Positions 43,118 through 53,586 are shown, numbered from the stretch's first letter. The stretch: 64,000 bases of DNA from Pseudoduganella ginsengisoli (GCF_009720865.1 NZ_WNLA01000018.1:1-64000); one strand, 5' to 3'. A program made the numbers and translations. The notes: a model not told the origin generated them from the letters alone.

Positions 43118-43123
43118 TATAAT
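43118..43123 (+). promoter_or_regulatory. TATAAT -10 element upstream of the Shedu-like pair
   Basis: A perfect TATAAT lies about 112 bp before the ATG at 43235, without a good -35 at 17 bp. The region is AT-richer than the window average. Confidence 0.35.
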
Positions 43124-43234
43124 AAAGTCCATAAGCCAAGCCGCGTACGCGTTCAAAGAGCGTCTGGGCATGCTGCTGAGACACAACCTCATTCCTCTCG
43201 GATAGGTTTGACCAGACGGAAACGGAGTGAAGCA

Positions 43235-43549
43235 ATGGCGCCGAAAATGAACAAAAGTAGTCCAATGCATCAAGAACTAGTGAACACATCTGGAACCACA
43301 TCGATTTCTCCTGAAGCGATGCAGGCATGGGGGCGGATTCCACAGCAGTACAAAACCGAGATCATTGAGGCCGTCGAACGTCCTTCTGCTGCTGGCGGGG
43401 CTGAGACGAAGTCTGTCAAGGTTGGCACGAAGACCTTTACTGTCCGTAGGGTGTCGTCTGGCTTTAGGGTCGTATACGATCCTAGCAACGGACGCAATAC
43501 GATCGTCTCGGTAATGACGCCGCGCGAAGCGCGCCTGGTGAAAGGCTGA
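43235..43549 (+). CDS. Small hypothetical protein upstream of the Shedu-like nuclease
   Basis: I do not recognise this 104-aa basic protein with confidence. The N-terminal part is polar; the C-terminal half (KVGTKTFTVRRVSSGFRVVYDP, NTIVSVMTPREARLV) has the alternating beta pattern of small RelE-like toxin folds, but catalytic residues are not clear. ATG at 43235 follows GGAG. Its stop is 2 bp before the TTG start of the next gene, so they are surely one unit. Codon use is less GC-rich than in flanking genes. It could be an accessory, regulator or protector of the nuclease. Confidence 0.6.
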   Translation: MAPKMNKSSPMHQELVNTSGTTSISPEAMQAWGRIPQQYKTEIIEAVERPSAAGGAETKSVKVGTKTFTVRRVSSGFRVVYDPSNGRNTIVSVMTPREARLVKG

Positions 43550-43551
43550 CG

Positions 43552-44298
43552 TTGGCAACTGCGAAAACGCCTGCCCCCGGGATCGGTACAGCTGTCAAGA
43601 AACCTGTGCGCGCCAAGAAGGCCGCCAGCGCCACTGCTTGCATCGCTGCGAATACATTCCATCTTTTTAATTTCGACAGTCGTACGTTGCCAATCTGGAA
43701 AGCCGAGCTCGCTGCTTTCAAGGCGCTCATTTCGCCTGCTGCAGCGCCAAACGGTGTGGATGAGCAGACGTTACTGGACTGGTTTGGTGCATCGGTTGAG
43801 CGCATCGCACTGCTTGTCTATGCCCTCTATCGCATCGTACCTACTCATGTGGCTCGCGAATTGACGATCGGTAATTTCCGAGCCGACTACGGATGGGCCG
43901 ACGTCGACCCGGCTGTGGATCCGACCGTGGGTCTCATTGAACTGGAGAACTGCGAGCCAAGCACGCTCTTTGTGCAAAAAGGACGCACGGCTCCGTATCT
44001 CGGCAATCGTTTTCTTGGAGGCTTTGGCCAGCTGGTCGACTGGTGTGCCTTTGGACGGACCGCCGCGAATGCTGATGCAAAGATTTCGGCGGTGTTAGGC
44101 GCCCGTCACCATAGTGCGGCGTATGTGTATGCGCTGGTGGCAGGTGATCAGCGCTTCGCAAGCGATGCGCTGTCGCAAATGCGTATGCAATGGTGGCATG
44201 AGAACCTTAAGTTGGGGCAAGGTACGGTGACTCGTACGTTCGACAAGCTGATCACGGACGGAGGCCAGGCTCTCACCATTCTAGACAAAGCCAAGTAG
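43552..44298 (+). CDS. Shedu-like (DUF4263, SduA-type) anti-phage nuclease candidate
   Basis: A 248-aa protein whose middle and C-terminus fit the Shedu PD-(D/E)xK nuclease domain: ADYGWADVDPAVDPTVGLIELENC (acidic residue then ExE motif), GNRFLGGFGQLVDWC (the conserved Gln helix), and a C-terminal VTRTFDKLITDG resembling the final T-x-D-x-L motif. The N-terminus (about 1-60) is basic and Ala/Lys-rich. It is shorter than the 380-aa Bacillus SduA, lacking a long N-terminal sensor region. TTG start with AAAGG upstream. It lies in an AT-richer patch next to a broken gene, typical of a defence hot spot. Assignment by motif only. Confidence 0.62.
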   Translation: MATAKTPAPGIGTAVKKPVRAKKAASATACIAANTFHLFNFDSRTLPIWKAELAAFKALISPAAAPNGVDEQTLLDWFGASVERIALLVYALYRIVPTHVARELTIGNFRADYGWADVDPAVDPTVGLIELENCEPSTLFVQKGRTAPYLGNRFLGGFGQLVDWCAFGRTAANADAKISAVLGARHHSAAYVYALVAGDQRFASDALSQMRMQWWHENLKLGQGTVTRTFDKLITDGGQALTILDKAK

Positions 44299-44338
44299 GG
44301 CATTTTTCTCCTCTTTCCGGTGCTTGCACATTCATTCG

Positions 44339-45274
44339 TTAACACAGCGCCCGAATATACCGCTCCTCATGCCCCGCGCAATACCCCGCGCATGCCACCC
44401 TTGCCGCAGTCGCCGCCGCATGCACCATCATTTCCGCATTGGCGTGAAAGCACATCGACACAATGATGGGCGGCGGTTCCGGCTGCACCGGCACTTCGAT
44501 GAATTCGCCGCTTTCCAGGTAGCTGGCGACAAATAAGCTGGGGATCGCCGCCACGCCGTAGCCGTCGCGCACCAGCTGCACGATGGCGGCCACGGACGGG
44601 GAACACGTGATGCGCGTGCTTTCCAGCGGCACGGTAGCCAGGTTCGCCATCTTGCTGACGATTTCTTCCAGCATCCGGTGCGGCGCCGTGCCGCGCCCGA
44701 ACGTCAAGATCGGCCGTTGCAGCAGGCGCTGATTTAGCCCTTCCTTGCGCGTATCGAGCAAGCCTTGCCGCGCAATCCAGTGCAGCGGATACATGGCCAG
44801 CGCTTCCGACACGATATCGCTGCTGTCCACCCCTTCGACTTGCACCACCAGGTCCAGCTCGCGCGCCCGCAAGCGCCGCTCCAGCACATTGCTCATGTCA
44901 ACGGCCAGGTCGATTTCCAGTTCCGGGTAATCCGCATTGAGTTCGCGGATATATTGCGCCAGCCAGCTGTGCACCACGGATTCAATCACCCCCAGCCGCA
45001 GCCGTCCGCGCACCGCATTGTCGCGCCGCGCCGCGCTTTGCAGGCGCCGCGTGGCATCTACCACGGCTTTGGCATGGCTGAGCAGGAATTCCGCATGCGC
45101 GGTCAGCCGGAAATCCTTGGCGGTGCGGTCGATCAGCTCCGTCTCCAATTCATCTTCCAGTGTTTTGATGCGCAGCGAAATCGCTGCCGGTGTCGCGTGC
45201 AGTGCTTGCGCTGTGGCGCGGAAGCTACGCAGCTGGGCGAGGATGACGAAAGTTTCAAGGAAGCGCGTGTTCAT
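44339..45274 (-). CDS. LysR-family transcriptional regulator
   Basis: A 311-aa regulator with N-terminal HTH (FLETFVILAQLRSFRATAQALHATPAAISLRIKTLEDELE) and effector domain (LRLGVIESVVHSWLAQYI). It is divergent from the D-glutamate cyclase-family gene at 45427, and the 152-bp gap contains a candidate binding site, so it probably controls that operon with the effector a pyroglutamate or glutamate-type metabolite (inference). Confidence 0.92.
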   Translation of the reverse strand: MNTRFLETFVILAQLRSFRATAQALHATPAAISLRIKTLEDELETELIDRTAKDFRLTAHAEFLLSHAKAVVDATRRLQSAARRDNAVRGRLRLGVIESVVHSWLAQYIRELNADYPELEIDLAVDMSNVLERRLRARELDLVVQVEGVDSSDIVSEALAMYPLHWIARQGLLDTRKEGLNQRLLQRPILTFGRGTAPHRMLEEIVSKMANLATVPLESTRITCSPSVAAIVQLVRDGYGVAAIPSLFVASYLESGEFIEVPVQPEPPPIIVSMCFHANAEMMVHAAATAARVACAGYCAGHEERYIRALC

Positions 45275-45288
45275 GGTGAAACAAGAAT

Positions 45289-45315
45289 ACCTTAACCCTC
45301 TATAGGTACAAAGGT
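45289..45315. promoter_or_regulatory. Candidate LysR-binding site
   Basis: ACCTT (45289-45293) and AAGGT (45311-45315) are inverted and separated by 17 bp, next to the LysR gene's start. Approximate dyad symmetry of this kind is normal for LysR activators. Confidence 0.35.
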
Positions 45316-45426
45316 TCTCCCGTTAAGAAAATCTAAACAACAACAGCAAAAATTACTAGATGGATTGCCGCTATGTTCACGCATATGCTGGTTGCATTGG
45401 AGAACACATTGCAACGAGGGAGCACC

Positions 45427-46203
45427 ATGACAACACCAGCACAATTCCGCCAGTCTGTCCGCAATGGCGCGTTTCGCCAGCCAACGTCCGGCTATTGCGG
45501 CGATTACGCCCAAGCCAACCTGGTCATCCTGCCGCAGCAGCATGCTGCGGACTTTTTACTGTTTTGCCAGCGCAACCCGCGCGCCTGCCCGCTGCTGGCT
45601 GTGGGCGAACCGGGCCAGTGGTCGTTGCCGAAACTGGGGCTCGACCTCGATATCCGCACCGATATTCCCGGCTATAACGTGTACCGCAACGGCGACCTGG
45701 CGGCGCAGCCCGTGACCTTGCACGAACTTTGGCGCGATGACTTCGTCGTCTTCGCCATCGGCTGCTCGTTCTCGTTTGAACAAATGCTGACCGATGCCGG
45801 CATCCCGCTGCGCCACGTGCAGCAGGGCCGCAACGTCGCCATGTACCGCACCGACATCGTCAACCAGCCGGCCGGCCCATTTGGCGGCAACCTTGTGGTG
45901 TCGATGCGTCCGATGAAGGCCGCCGACGCCATCCGCGCCATCCAGATCACCAGCCGCTATCCGGCAGTCCATGGCGCCCCGGTACACCTGGGCGATCCGG
46001 AACTGATCGGCATTACTGACGTGGCGCAGCCTGACTATGGCGATGCCGTGGACATCCTGCCCGATGAAGTGCCTGTGTTCTGGGCCTGCGGCGTGACGCC
46101 ACAGGAAGCCATCCGCCATGCGCGCCTGCCGCTCGTCATTACCCACCAGCCGGGCTACATGCTGGTGACCGATATCCGCAACGCCGACCTGGCGGCATTT
46201 TAA
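45427..46203 (+). CDS. D-glutamate cyclase-family / DUF1445 (YcsI-type) hydro-lyase
   Basis: A 258-aa cytoplasmic protein of the DUF1445 family, whose vertebrate relative cyclises D-glutamate to 5-oxo-D-proline. Motifs: [76 protein letters not shown] and the C-terminal [17 protein letters not shown] at 45427 follows GAGGG. The neighbouring MFS gene starts 33 bp on and the 5-oxoprolinase gene is next, fitting a pathway D-Glu to 5-oxoproline to glutamate. Bacterial members are annotated simply as putative hydro-lyases. Confidence 0.85.
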   Translation: MTTPAQFRQSVRNGAFRQPTSGYCGDYAQANLVILPQQHAADFLLFCQRNPRACPLLAVGEPGQWSLPKLGLDLDIRTDIPGYNVYRNGDLAAQPVTLHELWRDDFVVFAIGCSFSFEQMLTDAGIPLRHVQQGRNVAMYRTDIVNQPAGPFGGNLVVSMRPMKAADAIRAIQITSRYPAVHGAPVHLGDPELIGITDVAQPDYGDAVDILPDEVPVFWACGVTPQEAIRHARLPLVITHQPGYMLVTDIRNADLAAF

Positions 46204-46236
46204 TAACCAGACTGTCAAAATAACCAAGGAGACATG

Positions 46237-47511
46237 ATGAATACCCAAACCATCAGCACCACGGAATCAGGCGGCTACTTGGCCTGGTTCCACGCCCTCA
46301 CCAGCAAGGAGCGCCGCACGTTCTGGAGCTGCAAAGTCGGCTACGCGCTCGACGCCATGGATACGCAATTCCTCAGCTTTGTCATACCCACGCTGATTGC
46401 CACGTGGGGCCTGTCGAAAGGCGACGCAGGCTTGATCGGCACCGTCACGCTGCTGACATCGGCCGCCGGCGGATGGATTGCCGGCATCATGTCGGACCGC
46501 ATCGGCCGCGTGCGCACGCTGCAAATCACGATCCTGTGGTTTGCGTTCTTCACCGTGCTGTGCGGCCTGGCGCAAAACTTCACGCAATTGCTGCTGGCGC
46601 GGGGCCTGATGGGCTTTGGCATGGGCGGCGAGTGGACGGCCGGGGCAATTTTGATTGGTGAAGTCATCCGCGCCAAGGACCGGGGCAAGGCTGTCGGCAT
46701 GGTGCAGGCCGGGTGGGCGCTGGGCTGGGGCACGTCGGCGATCCTGTATGCGCTGATGTTTTCGCTGCTGCCGCCGGAATGGGCGTGGCGTTCACTGTTC
46801 CTGCTGGGGATTTTGCCCGCGCTGTTCGTGATCTTCATCCGCCGCTTTGTCGATGAGCCGGAACTGTACGTCGCGCAAAAGAAGCACGAAGAAACCTCGG
46901 CGCAGCAGGCATCGTTCTGGGAAATCTTTTCGCCATCGATGTTCAGTACGACGCTGCGTGCCGTGCTGCTGACCACTGGCGCACAGGGCGGCTACTATGC
47001 CATCACGACGTGGCTGCCGACCTTCCTGAAAACCGAGCGCCATTTGACGGTGCTGGGCACGGGCGGCTACCTGGCCATGGTCATCGTGGGCTCGTATGTC
47101 GGCTACATCGTCAGCGCATTCCTGACCGACCTGCTGGGCCGCAAAAAGAACTTCATCCTGTTCGCGGCCGGTTCCATGTGCATTGCCGTCGCTTACACCC
47201 GCTTGCCGGTCGATGACAGTGTCATGCTGTTCCTCGGTTTCCCGCTGGGCTTCTTTGTGTCCGGCGTGTTCAGCGGCATGGGCGCCTTTTTGACGGAATT
47301 GTTCCCGACCCGTATCCGTGGTTCGGGCCAGGGTTTCAGCTACAACATGGGCCGCGCAGTCGGTTCACTGTTCCCCCTGATGATCGGCCTGGCCTCGAAA
47401 GACATGGCGCTGGGCGAAACCATCGGCATCTTCGCCGGTATCGCGTACGGCGTCATGATGCTGGCCGCGCTGACCCTGCCGGAAACCGCCGGCAAAAAAC
47501 TCGACAACTAA
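46237..47511 (+). CDS. MFS transporter, aromatic/organic acid-type
   Basis: A 424-aa inner-membrane symporter with twelve hydrophobic segments. Signature segments: [63 protein letters not shown] and [21 protein letters not shown]. It is near the NanT/ShiA/YjhB group. The second ATG at 46237 is used: AAGGAG is 5 nt away, versus 2 nt for the ATG at 46234. Sits between the cyclase and 5-oxoprolinase genes, so it probably imports 5-oxoproline, D-glutamate or a hydantoin-like acid (inference). Confidence 0.88.
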   Translation: MNTQTISTTESGGYLAWFHALTSKERRTFWSCKVGYALDAMDTQFLSFVIPTLIATWGLSKGDAGLIGTVTLLTSAAGGWIAGIMSDRIGRVRTLQITILWFAFFTVLCGLAQNFTQLLLARGLMGFGMGGEWTAGAILIGEVIRAKDRGKAVGMVQAGWALGWGTSAILYALMFSLLPPEWAWRSLFLLGILPALFVIFIRRFVDEPELYVAQKKHEETSAQQASFWEIFSPSMFSTTLRAVLLTTGAQGGYYAITTWLPTFLKTERHLTVLGTGGYLAMVIVGSYVGYIVSAFLTDLLGRKKNFILFAAGSMCIAVAYTRLPVDDSVMLFLGFPLGFFVSGVFSGMGAFLTELFPTRIRGSGQGFSYNMGRAVGSLFPLMIGLASKDMALGETIGIFAGIAYGVMMLAALTLPETAGKKLDN

Positions 47512-47617
47512 TTACCCCCTTGGTTTAGCCGCGCGGCAGTGCGGTCCCGTCATGCCAGCGCCTCAACAGCGCAGGCAGGGACAATTGCGCGCCGCGACTA
47601 TGAAAGTGAGACTGATC

Positions 47618-50600
47618 ATGAAGAACGATATCCCTGCACAACAACTGCGCTGGCAATTCTGGGTGGATCGCGGCGGCACGTTTACCGACATCGTGGCGCG
47701 CCGTCCGGACGGCAAGCTGGTGACGCACAAGCTGCTGTCGGAGTGCCCGGAGCGCTACAGCGACGCCGTCACCCAGGGCATGCGGGACTTGCTGGGATTG
47801 CAGCCTGGCGAAGCGCTGCCGGCTGACCAGATCGACGTGATTAAAATGGGCACCACGGTGGCCACCAATGCACTGCTGGAGCGCAAGGGCGCCCGCACCG
47901 CGCTGGCCATCACGCGGGGCTTTGCCGACCAGCTGCGTATCGGCTACCAGGACCGGCCCGACATCTTCGCCATGCGCATTGCGCTGCCGGACTTGATTTA
48001 CGAAAACGTCATCGAAATCGATGAACGCATCGGCGCCCATGGCGAAGTATTGGCGGAACCGGATGAAGCCGTGCTGCGCGGCCAGTTCCAAAGCTTGCGG
48101 GAACAGGGTGTGGACGCCATTGCGATTGTGCTGATGCATGCGTACCGCTATCCGCAGCATGAACGGCGCCTGCAGGCGCTGGCGGAAGAAGCAGGCTTTG
48201 CGCAAATCTCCGTCAGCCACCAGGTCAGCCCCCTGATGAAAATCGTGGGCCGCGGCGATACCACGGTGGTCGACGCCTACCTGTCGCCGGTATTGCGCGA
48301 CTACGTGTCGCGCGTACAGTCGGAAACCGGCGACGTGCGCATCATGTTCATGCAGTCCAATGGCGGCTTGACGGAAGCGTCGCGCTTCCAGGGCAAGGAT
48401 GCGATTTTGTCGGGACCTGCAGGCGGCATTGTCGGCGCCGTGAAAAGCTGTGAAGCCATCGGCTTGAAACAGGTGATCGGCTTTGACATGGGCGGCACGT
48501 CAACCGACGTGGCGCATTACGACGGCGCCTATGAACGGGTATTTGAAACCGTGGTGGCCGGCGTGCGGGTGCGGGCGCCGATGATGCATATCCATACGGT
48601 GGCGGCGGGCGGCGGTTCCATTTGCAGCTTCGACAATGGCCGTTTCAAGGTCGGACCGGAATCGGCCGGCGCCAACCCGGGCCCGGCCTGCTACCGCAAG
48701 GGCGGGCCGCTGACCGTCACGGACTGCAACGTCATGCTGGGCCGCATCCAGCCCGAGCACTTCCCCCATGTGTTCGGCCCGAATGGCGACCAGCCGCTCG
48801 ACGTCGACGTCGTGCGGCAGCGCTTCACGGAACTGGCGCAACGCATCGCCCGCGAGACGGGCACGGTTCTGACTGCGTCTGCCGTGGCCGACGGTTTCCT
48901 GGCCGTGGCGGTCGACAACATGGCGCAAGCGATCAAGTCGATTTCCGTCGAGCGGGGCTATGACGTCAGCCGCTATGCGATGTGCTGCTTTGGCGGCGCG
49001 GGCGGCCAGCATGCATGCCGCGTGGCCGACGTGCTGGGCATGACGCGCATCGTGATCCACCCGTTTGCCGGTGTGTTGTCGGCGTTCGGCATGGGCCTGG
49101 CCGATATCCGCACCATGCGCGAAGCCGCCGTGGAGCAGGTACTATCCGACGCGGCGCTCGCTGCGCTGGCGCCGGCCATGGCTAAACTGTCGCGCGCAGC
49201 CACGGCGGAACTGGCAGCCCAGCACGTACCGCAAGACCAGATCACGGTGGAACTATGCGCCCGCGTCAAATATGAAGACAGCGACGCGGCGTTTGTCATC
49301 CCGTTCGGGCATGACGCGGACATGCGGGCAGCGTTTGCCCGCCAGTACAAGGCACGATTCGGTTTCGTCATGGATGATCAGCCGCTGGTGATTGAGTCCG
49401 TGTCGGCGGAAGCCATCGGCGCGGGCGATGGCGCCAGCTTTGCCATCGACGTGCCTGCGGCTGAGGGCAGCGATGCGTCGGACATGGTGCAGAGCTATGT
49501 CAACGGCGAAACACAAGCCATCCAGCTGCACGTGCGTTCCGCGCTGGCTGTGGGCGACCAGGTGGTGGGCCCGGCTCTGATCCGTGAACAGATTGCCACC
49601 ACGGTGGTCGATGCCGGGTGGACCGCGACGGTATTGCCCGACTATACGCTGTCGCTGGAGCGTACGGGAGAGGCCGGGAGCGCGCACCGCATCACGACTG
49701 CGGTGCATCCGATTCACCTGGAAATCTTCAATAACCTGTTCATGGCCATTGCGCGCCAGATGGGCACCACGCTGGAAAACACGGCGTATTCGGTCAACAT
49801 GAAAGAGCGCCTGGACTTTTCGTGCGCCGTGTTCGACCGCCATGGCAACCTGATTGCCAACGCGCCGCACATTCCCGTGCACCTGGGTTCCATGAGCGAC
49901 AGCGTGCAGTGCGTGATTCGCCAGCATGCGGGCAAGATGGCGCCGGGCGATGCCTATGCGCTGAACGTGCCCTACAACGGCGGCACGCATTTGCCGGACA
50001 TTACTGTCGTCAGCCCCGTGTTTGGCGCCAGCCGTGGTCCGGGCGCGCAGCCGGTATTTTATGTGGCGGCGCGCGGCCACCATGGCGACGTGGGCGGCAT
50101 CTCTCCCGGCTCGATGCCACCCAACAGCACCACCATCGATGAAGAAGGCGTATTGCTGGATAACGTGAAAATCGTCGATGGCGGCGTGTTCCTGGAGCCG
50201 CTGGTGCGCGGCCTGTTTGGGGCGGGGCCGTGGCCGGCCCGCAATATCGACCAGAATATCGCCGACTTGATTGCCCAGCTGGGCGCGTGCGAAACCGGCG
50301 CCAATGAATTGCTGAAGGCCGTCGGGCTGTATGGCGAAGACGTGGTGCTGGCGTATATGCAGCACGTGCAGGATAACGCGGAAGCTGCCGTGCGCAAGGC
50401 GATTTCCACGCTGCGCGACGCGCAATTTGCGTATGAAATGGATGACGGCGCCGTGCTGCAGGTGCGGCTGTCGATTGACCATGCGAGCCGCAGCGCGACT
50501 GTGGACTTCACGGGGACCAGCGAACAGCGTCCCACCAACTTCAATGCGCCGCTGTCGGTCTGCAAGGCCGCCGTACTGTATGTGTTCCGCACCTTGCTCG

Positions 50601-51241
50601 ATACGGATATACCGATGAACGAGGGCGTGTTGAAACCGCTGAATCTGATCGTGCCGGAAGGTTCGATGCTCAATCCCCGCTATCCGGCCGCCGTGGTGGC
50701 GGGCAACGTGGAAGTGTCGCAATACGTAACCGATGCGATGTATGGTGCGCTGGGCGTGATGGCCGCATCGCAGGGCACGATGAACAACTTCACGTTCGGT
50801 AACAGCGAACACCAGTATTACGAAACCATCGCCGGCGGCTCCGGTGCGGGGCCCGGTTTTGACGGCACGTCGGCGGTCCAGACCCACATGACGAACTCCC
50901 GCATGACGGACCCGGAAGTGCTGGAATGGCGCTTCCCCGTACTGGTGGAAACGCATGCGATCCGCCGTGGCAGCGGTGGCGCCGGCAAGCATACGGGCGG
51001 CGACGGTGCGCTGCGCCGCATCCGCTTCCTGGAAAAAATGACGGCCAATATCCTGGCCGGACACCGCCGCATTGCGCCGTTCGGACTCCATGGCGCGCAG
51101 CCCGGCGCACTGGGGCGCAACTGGGTGGAACGGGGCGACGGCACGGTGGAACATTTCGGCGCGACGCATACGGCCGATATGGAAGCGGGCGACGTATTTG
51201 CCATTGAAACACCCGGTGGCGGCGGCTACGGCGAAATGTAA
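47618..51241 (+). CDS. 5-oxoprolinase, HyuA-HyuB fused (hydantoinase/oxoprolinase)
   Basis: ATP-dependent hydrolysis of 5-oxoproline to glutamate; cytoplasmic. The single chain of about 1,207 aa joins HyuA-like domain (residues about 10-700; [78 protein letters not shown]) and HyuB-like domain (about 700-1200; [75 protein letters not shown]). This fusion is the standard OPLAH form. Starts at 47600 or 47552 are also possible; 47618 gives the family N-terminus with a weak GTGAG site. Confidence 0.93.
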   Translation: MKNDIPAQQLRWQFWVDRGGTFTDIVARRPDGKLVTHKLLSECPERYSDAVTQGMRDLLGLQPGEALPADQIDVIKMGTTVATNALLERKGARTALAITRGFADQLRIGYQDRPDIFAMRIALPDLIYENVIEIDERIGAHGEVLAEPDEAVLRGQFQSLREQGVDAIAIVLMHAYRYPQHERRLQALAEEAGFAQISVSHQVSPLMKIVGRGDTTVVDAYLSPVLRDYVSRVQSETGDVRIMFMQSNGGLTEASRFQGKDAILSGPAGGIVGAVKSCEAIGLKQVIGFDMGGTSTDVAHYDGAYERVFETVVAGVRVRAPMMHIHTVAAGGGSICSFDNGRFKVGPESAGANPGPACYRKGGPLTVTDCNVMLGRIQPEHFPHVFGPNGDQPLDVDVVRQRFTELAQRIARETGTVLTASAVADGFLAVAVDNMAQAIKSISVERGYDVSRYAMCCFGGAGGQHACRVADVLGMTRIVIHPFAGVLSAFGMGLADIRTMREAAVEQVLSDAALAALAPAMAKLSRAATAELAAQHVPQDQITVELCARVKYEDSDAAFVIPFGHDADMRAAFARQYKARFGFVMDDQPLVIESVSAEAIGAGDGASFAIDVPAAEGSDASDMVQSYVNGETQAIQLHVRSALAVGDQVVGPALIREQIATTVVDAGWTATVLPDYTLSLERTGEAGSAHRITTAVHPIHLEIFNNLFMAIARQMGTTLENTAYSVNMKERLDFSCAVFDRHGNLIANAPHIPVHLGSMSDSVQCVIRQHAGKMAPGDAYALNVPYNGGTHLPDITVVSPVFGASRGPGAQPVFYVAARGHHGDVGGISPGSMPPNSTTIDEEGVLLDNVKIVDGGVFLEPLVRGLFGAGPWPARNIDQNIADLIAQLGACETGANELLKAVGLYGEDVVLAYMQHVQDNAEAAVRKAISTLRDAQFAYEMDDGAVLQVRLSIDHASRSATVDFTGTSEQRPTNFNAPLSVCKAAVLYVFRTLLDTDIPMNEGVLKPLNLIVPEGSMLNPRYPAAVVAGNVEVSQYVTDAMYGALGVMAASQGTMNNFTFGNSEHQYYETIAGGSGAGPGFDGTSAVQTHMTNSRMTDPEVLEWRFPVLVETHAIRRGSGGAGKHTGGDGALRRIRFLEKMTANILAGHRRIAPFGLHGAQPGALGRNWVERGDGTVEHFGATHTADMEAGDVFAIETPGGGGYGEM

Positions 51242-51311
51242 AAGCAGTACTGCAGTAAAACCGGCGGGGCATGGTGCTCCGCCATTGAACAACCTTCAGA
51301 TACCTACAACA

Positions 51312-52373
51312 ATGAAAAAATCGATGCTTGCGCTCCTGCTGGGCGCATCGGCAGGGATGGCTGCCGCTCAAACTAACGTCAACGTCTATGGCGTGGCCGA
51401 TATGGCCGTCGTGCGCGAGTCCGGCGGCGTGGCCGGATCCGTCACCAAAGCCACCAGCGGCGTGGCGTCCGGTTCGCGGCTGGGCTTCAAGGGCAGCGAA
51501 GAACTGGGCAGCGGTCTGCAAGCCATCTTCTTGCTGGAAAACGGCTTCCAGGCCGACACGGGCGCCATGGGGCAGGGCGGCCTGCTGTTTGGCCGCCAGG
51601 CGTATGTGGGCTTGCGCGGCAATGCGGGTAGCGTAACGCTGGGCCGCCAGTACACACCGCAATACCTGGCCGTGGCAGCGGTGGACCCGTTTGGTTCCGG
51701 CATGGCCGGCGACACGAAAAACCTGATGACGGCAACCGGCAACAGCGCCAGCCGCATGGACAATTCTGTCAAATACCAGTCGCCGCAACTGGGCGGGTTC
51801 ACGGTGGAAGCCGTGTACGGCGCAGGGGAAGCCGCGGGCGACAGCGGCGCAGGCCGGCAGCTGGGCGCCAGCGTCGCCTATGCGCAGGGTCCGTTGGCCG
51901 TGCGGCTGGCGCACCATCACCGCGACAACAATAGCGCCACCGTGAAAAATGCCGGCAGCGCGCGCAATACCGTGGCCACGGCCGTGTATGACGTGGGCGT
52001 GGTGAAAGCGCACCTGGCCTATGGCGTCGACCAGGGCGTCAACAGTGCGCTGCCACGCAACACTGCCAACCCCTATGGCATTGCCGTCACGCCGTCAACG
52101 GACAGCCGGGTGCTGCTGCTGGGCGTGACGGTACCGGTGGGCCAGCACGTATGGCTGGCGTCGTGGATCCACAAGGATGACCGCTCGGTACGCAACCAGG
52201 ATGCCAGCCAGTGGGCGCTGGGCTACCGCTATCTGTTGTCAAAACGCACGGATTTGTATGCAGCGGCAGCGCATATCCGCAACCGCCGCGGCGCAGCCTA
52301 TACTGTCGGCAGTGCGATCGAGGGCGGCACGGGCAACCGGGCCGTCAACCTCGGTGTACGCCATAACTTTTAA
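51312..52373 (+). CDS. Outer-membrane porin (Gram-negative, Burkholderiales-type)
   Basis: A 353-aa trimeric-type porin: signal peptide (MKKSMLALLLGASAGMAAAQ), NVYGVADMAVVRESGG, SRLGFKGSEELGSGLQAIFLLENGF, FGRQAYVGLRGNAGSVTLGRQYTPQY, PQLGGFTVEAVYG and a final strand ending VRHNF with C-terminal Phe. Lies 70 bp after the 5-oxoprolinase stop and is read in the same direction, so it may provide outer-membrane entry for that pathway's substrate. Passive porin, selectivity unknown. Confidence 0.92.
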   Translation: MKKSMLALLLGASAGMAAAQTNVNVYGVADMAVVRESGGVAGSVTKATSGVASGSRLGFKGSEELGSGLQAIFLLENGFQADTGAMGQGGLLFGRQAYVGLRGNAGSVTLGRQYTPQYLAVAAVDPFGSGMAGDTKNLMTATGNSASRMDNSVKYQSPQLGGFTVEAVYGAGEAAGDSGAGRQLGASVAYAQGPLAVRLAHHHRDNNSATVKNAGSARNTVATAVYDVGVVKAHLAYGVDQGVNSALPRNTANPYGIAVTPSTDSRVLLLGVTVPVGQHVWLASWIHKDDRSVRNQDASQWALGYRYLLSKRTDLYAAAAHIRNRRGAAYTVGSAIEGGTGNRAVNLGVRHNF

Positions 52374-52385
52374 CAGGGAGGAGTC

Positions 52386-52853
52386 ATGTTGCAGCGCAGG
52401 CATTTCCTGGCGATAGGCTTGCTGGCATTCGCCGGCAGCGGTTCGGTATGGGCGGCGGAAAAGGGGACGGCCGATGAAGCAGTGGCGATGGTGAAGCGCG
52501 CCGCTGAATTCCTCAAGAAAAATGGCAAAGACAAGGCGTTCGCTGAATTCAACAATCCGAAGGGCGCCTTTATTGACAAGGACTTATATATCTTTGCTTT
52601 CGGCGCCAATGGCGATGGCGTGGAATTGGCCAACGGCGCCAATCCCAAGCTGGTCGGCAAGAATGTGCTGGAAATGAAGGATGCCGATGGCAAGTTCCTC
52701 ATCAAGGACATACTGAAAATCGGTATGGGCAAGGAGGGCAAGGGCTGGCTGGACTATAAATGGCCCAACCCCGCCAGCGGTACGCTCGACGCCAAGCGTA
52801 CCTACGTCGAGCGGGTTGACGACGTGATCCTGGGCTGCGGCATTTACCGCTGA
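52386..52853 (+). CDS. Secreted single-Cache domain protein
   Basis: A 155-aa exported protein (signal peptide MLQRRHFLAIGLLAF...VWAAE). The rest is a stand-alone Cache (sCache_2) ligand-binding domain: DEAVAMVKRAAEFLKKNGKDKAFAEFN, FIDKDLYIFAFGANGDGV, LVGKNVLEMKDADGKFLIKD and KGWLDYKWPNP, YVERVDDVILGCGIY. Stand-alone Cache proteins bind small ligands in the periplasm and partner with chemoreceptors or kinases. Follows the porin by 12 bp with GGAGG site, so likely same operon. Confidence 0.85.
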   Translation: MLQRRHFLAIGLLAFAGSGSVWAAEKGTADEAVAMVKRAAEFLKKNGKDKAFAEFNNPKGAFIDKDLYIFAFGANGDGVELANGANPKLVGKNVLEMKDADGKFLIKDILKIGMGKEGKGWLDYKWPNPASGTLDAKRTYVERVDDVILGCGIYR

Positions 52854-52864
52854 CCTTACCGTGG

Positions 52865-53026
52865 TCAATGGCGGCGGGCTTGTTTCTTGCCGCCGCCAGC
52901 GCCTTCGCCTTTCTTGGCTTTGGTATGGCTGGCGGCTTCCTTGCCGGATTTCTTGGGTTCCTGTTCAGCGGATGCACGGTTGCCGGTTTCGGCGGCCTGG
53001 CGGTTTTGCGTATTTTGCTTGGGCAT
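52865..53026 (-). CDS. Small basic Lys/Ala-rich protein (53 aa)
   Basis: A short reading frame starting at ATG 53026 with GGGAG eight bases upstream. The product is highly charged and low-complexity, MPKQNTQNRQAAETG at the start and KGEGAGGGKKQARRH at the end, with no Trp or Cys. Proteins of this kind are widespread in Burkholderiales with unknown role (possibly DNA-associated or stress-related). Convergent with the Cache gene, 11 bp between stops. Confidence 0.6.
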   Translation of the reverse strand: MPKQNTQNRQAAETGNRASAEQEPKKSGKEAASHTKAKKGEGAGGGKKQARRH

Positions 53027-53203
53027 GGCGGTCTCCCGAAGTGGTAGTCGATGCCTGTATGGTATGACGGCGGGATCCGGCCGGTGTCGGTGCACACCGC
53101 CTGGCGCTGTAGGACAGCAGCGCTTGCTGCCTGGTATTGAGCGTGGCCGAATCCGCGACTGGCGTACAGTGGGCAGCTCCAACGGCGTTAAAGGAGCTGC
53201 AAC

Positions 53204-53575
53204 ATGAACCATTTCTATTCCTCCTGTATCGAAGCTTGCCATGACTGCATGCGGGCATGCGATTACTGCGCGCAGGCATGCCTGGCCGAACCGAATGCCG
53301 CGCAACTGGCGCATTGCATCAAGCTCGACATCGATTGTTCCGCACTATGTTCATTGGCGGCCGGGGCCATGGGACGCAACAGCGTCTTTATTGACGAGAT
53401 TTGCGCGCTGTGCGCGGCTGCCTGTGATTTATGCGCGGAAGAATGCGAACAGCATCCGATGGCGCACTGCCAGGATTGCGCCATCGCGTGCCGCCGCTGT
53501 GCCGAGCAATGCCAGCGTATGGTGCGCTCGGCCAGCGGCGCCGCCACGGCGGAATTGTTGCGCGGCGCGCATTAA
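53204..53575 (+). CDS. Four-helix-bundle copper-storage-type protein (DUF326/Csp-like)
   Basis: A 123-aa cytosolic protein with 19 Cys, arranged in CxxxC and CxxC patterns along helices (8, 12, 15, 19, 22, 26 in helix 1; 38, 45, 49 in helix 2; 67, 70, 74, 77, 81 in helix 3; 89, 92, 96, 99, 103 in helix 4). It has no signal peptide, so it is like cytosolic Csp3, which stores many Cu(I) ions in the bundle core. Shine-Dalgarno AAAGGAG precedes ATG. No copper exporter beside it; the next gene is a broken LysR. Confidence 0.88.
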   Translation: MNHFYSSCIEACHDCMRACDYCAQACLAEPNAAQLAHCIKLDIDCSALCSLAAGAMGRNSVFIDEICALCAAACDLCAEECEQHPMAHCQDCAIACRRCAEQCQRMVRSASGAATAELLRGAH

Positions 53576-53586
53576 TTTGCAGCGTC

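Noticed and set aside
42526-44338. Prophage or insertion sequence at the accessory patch
   Set aside because: No integrase, transposase, terminal inverted repeats or flanking duplications could be seen.
49253-51292. 679-codon open frame opposite the 5-oxoprolinase gene
   Set aside because: Antisense shadow of a certain gene; Arg/His-rich with no motifs.
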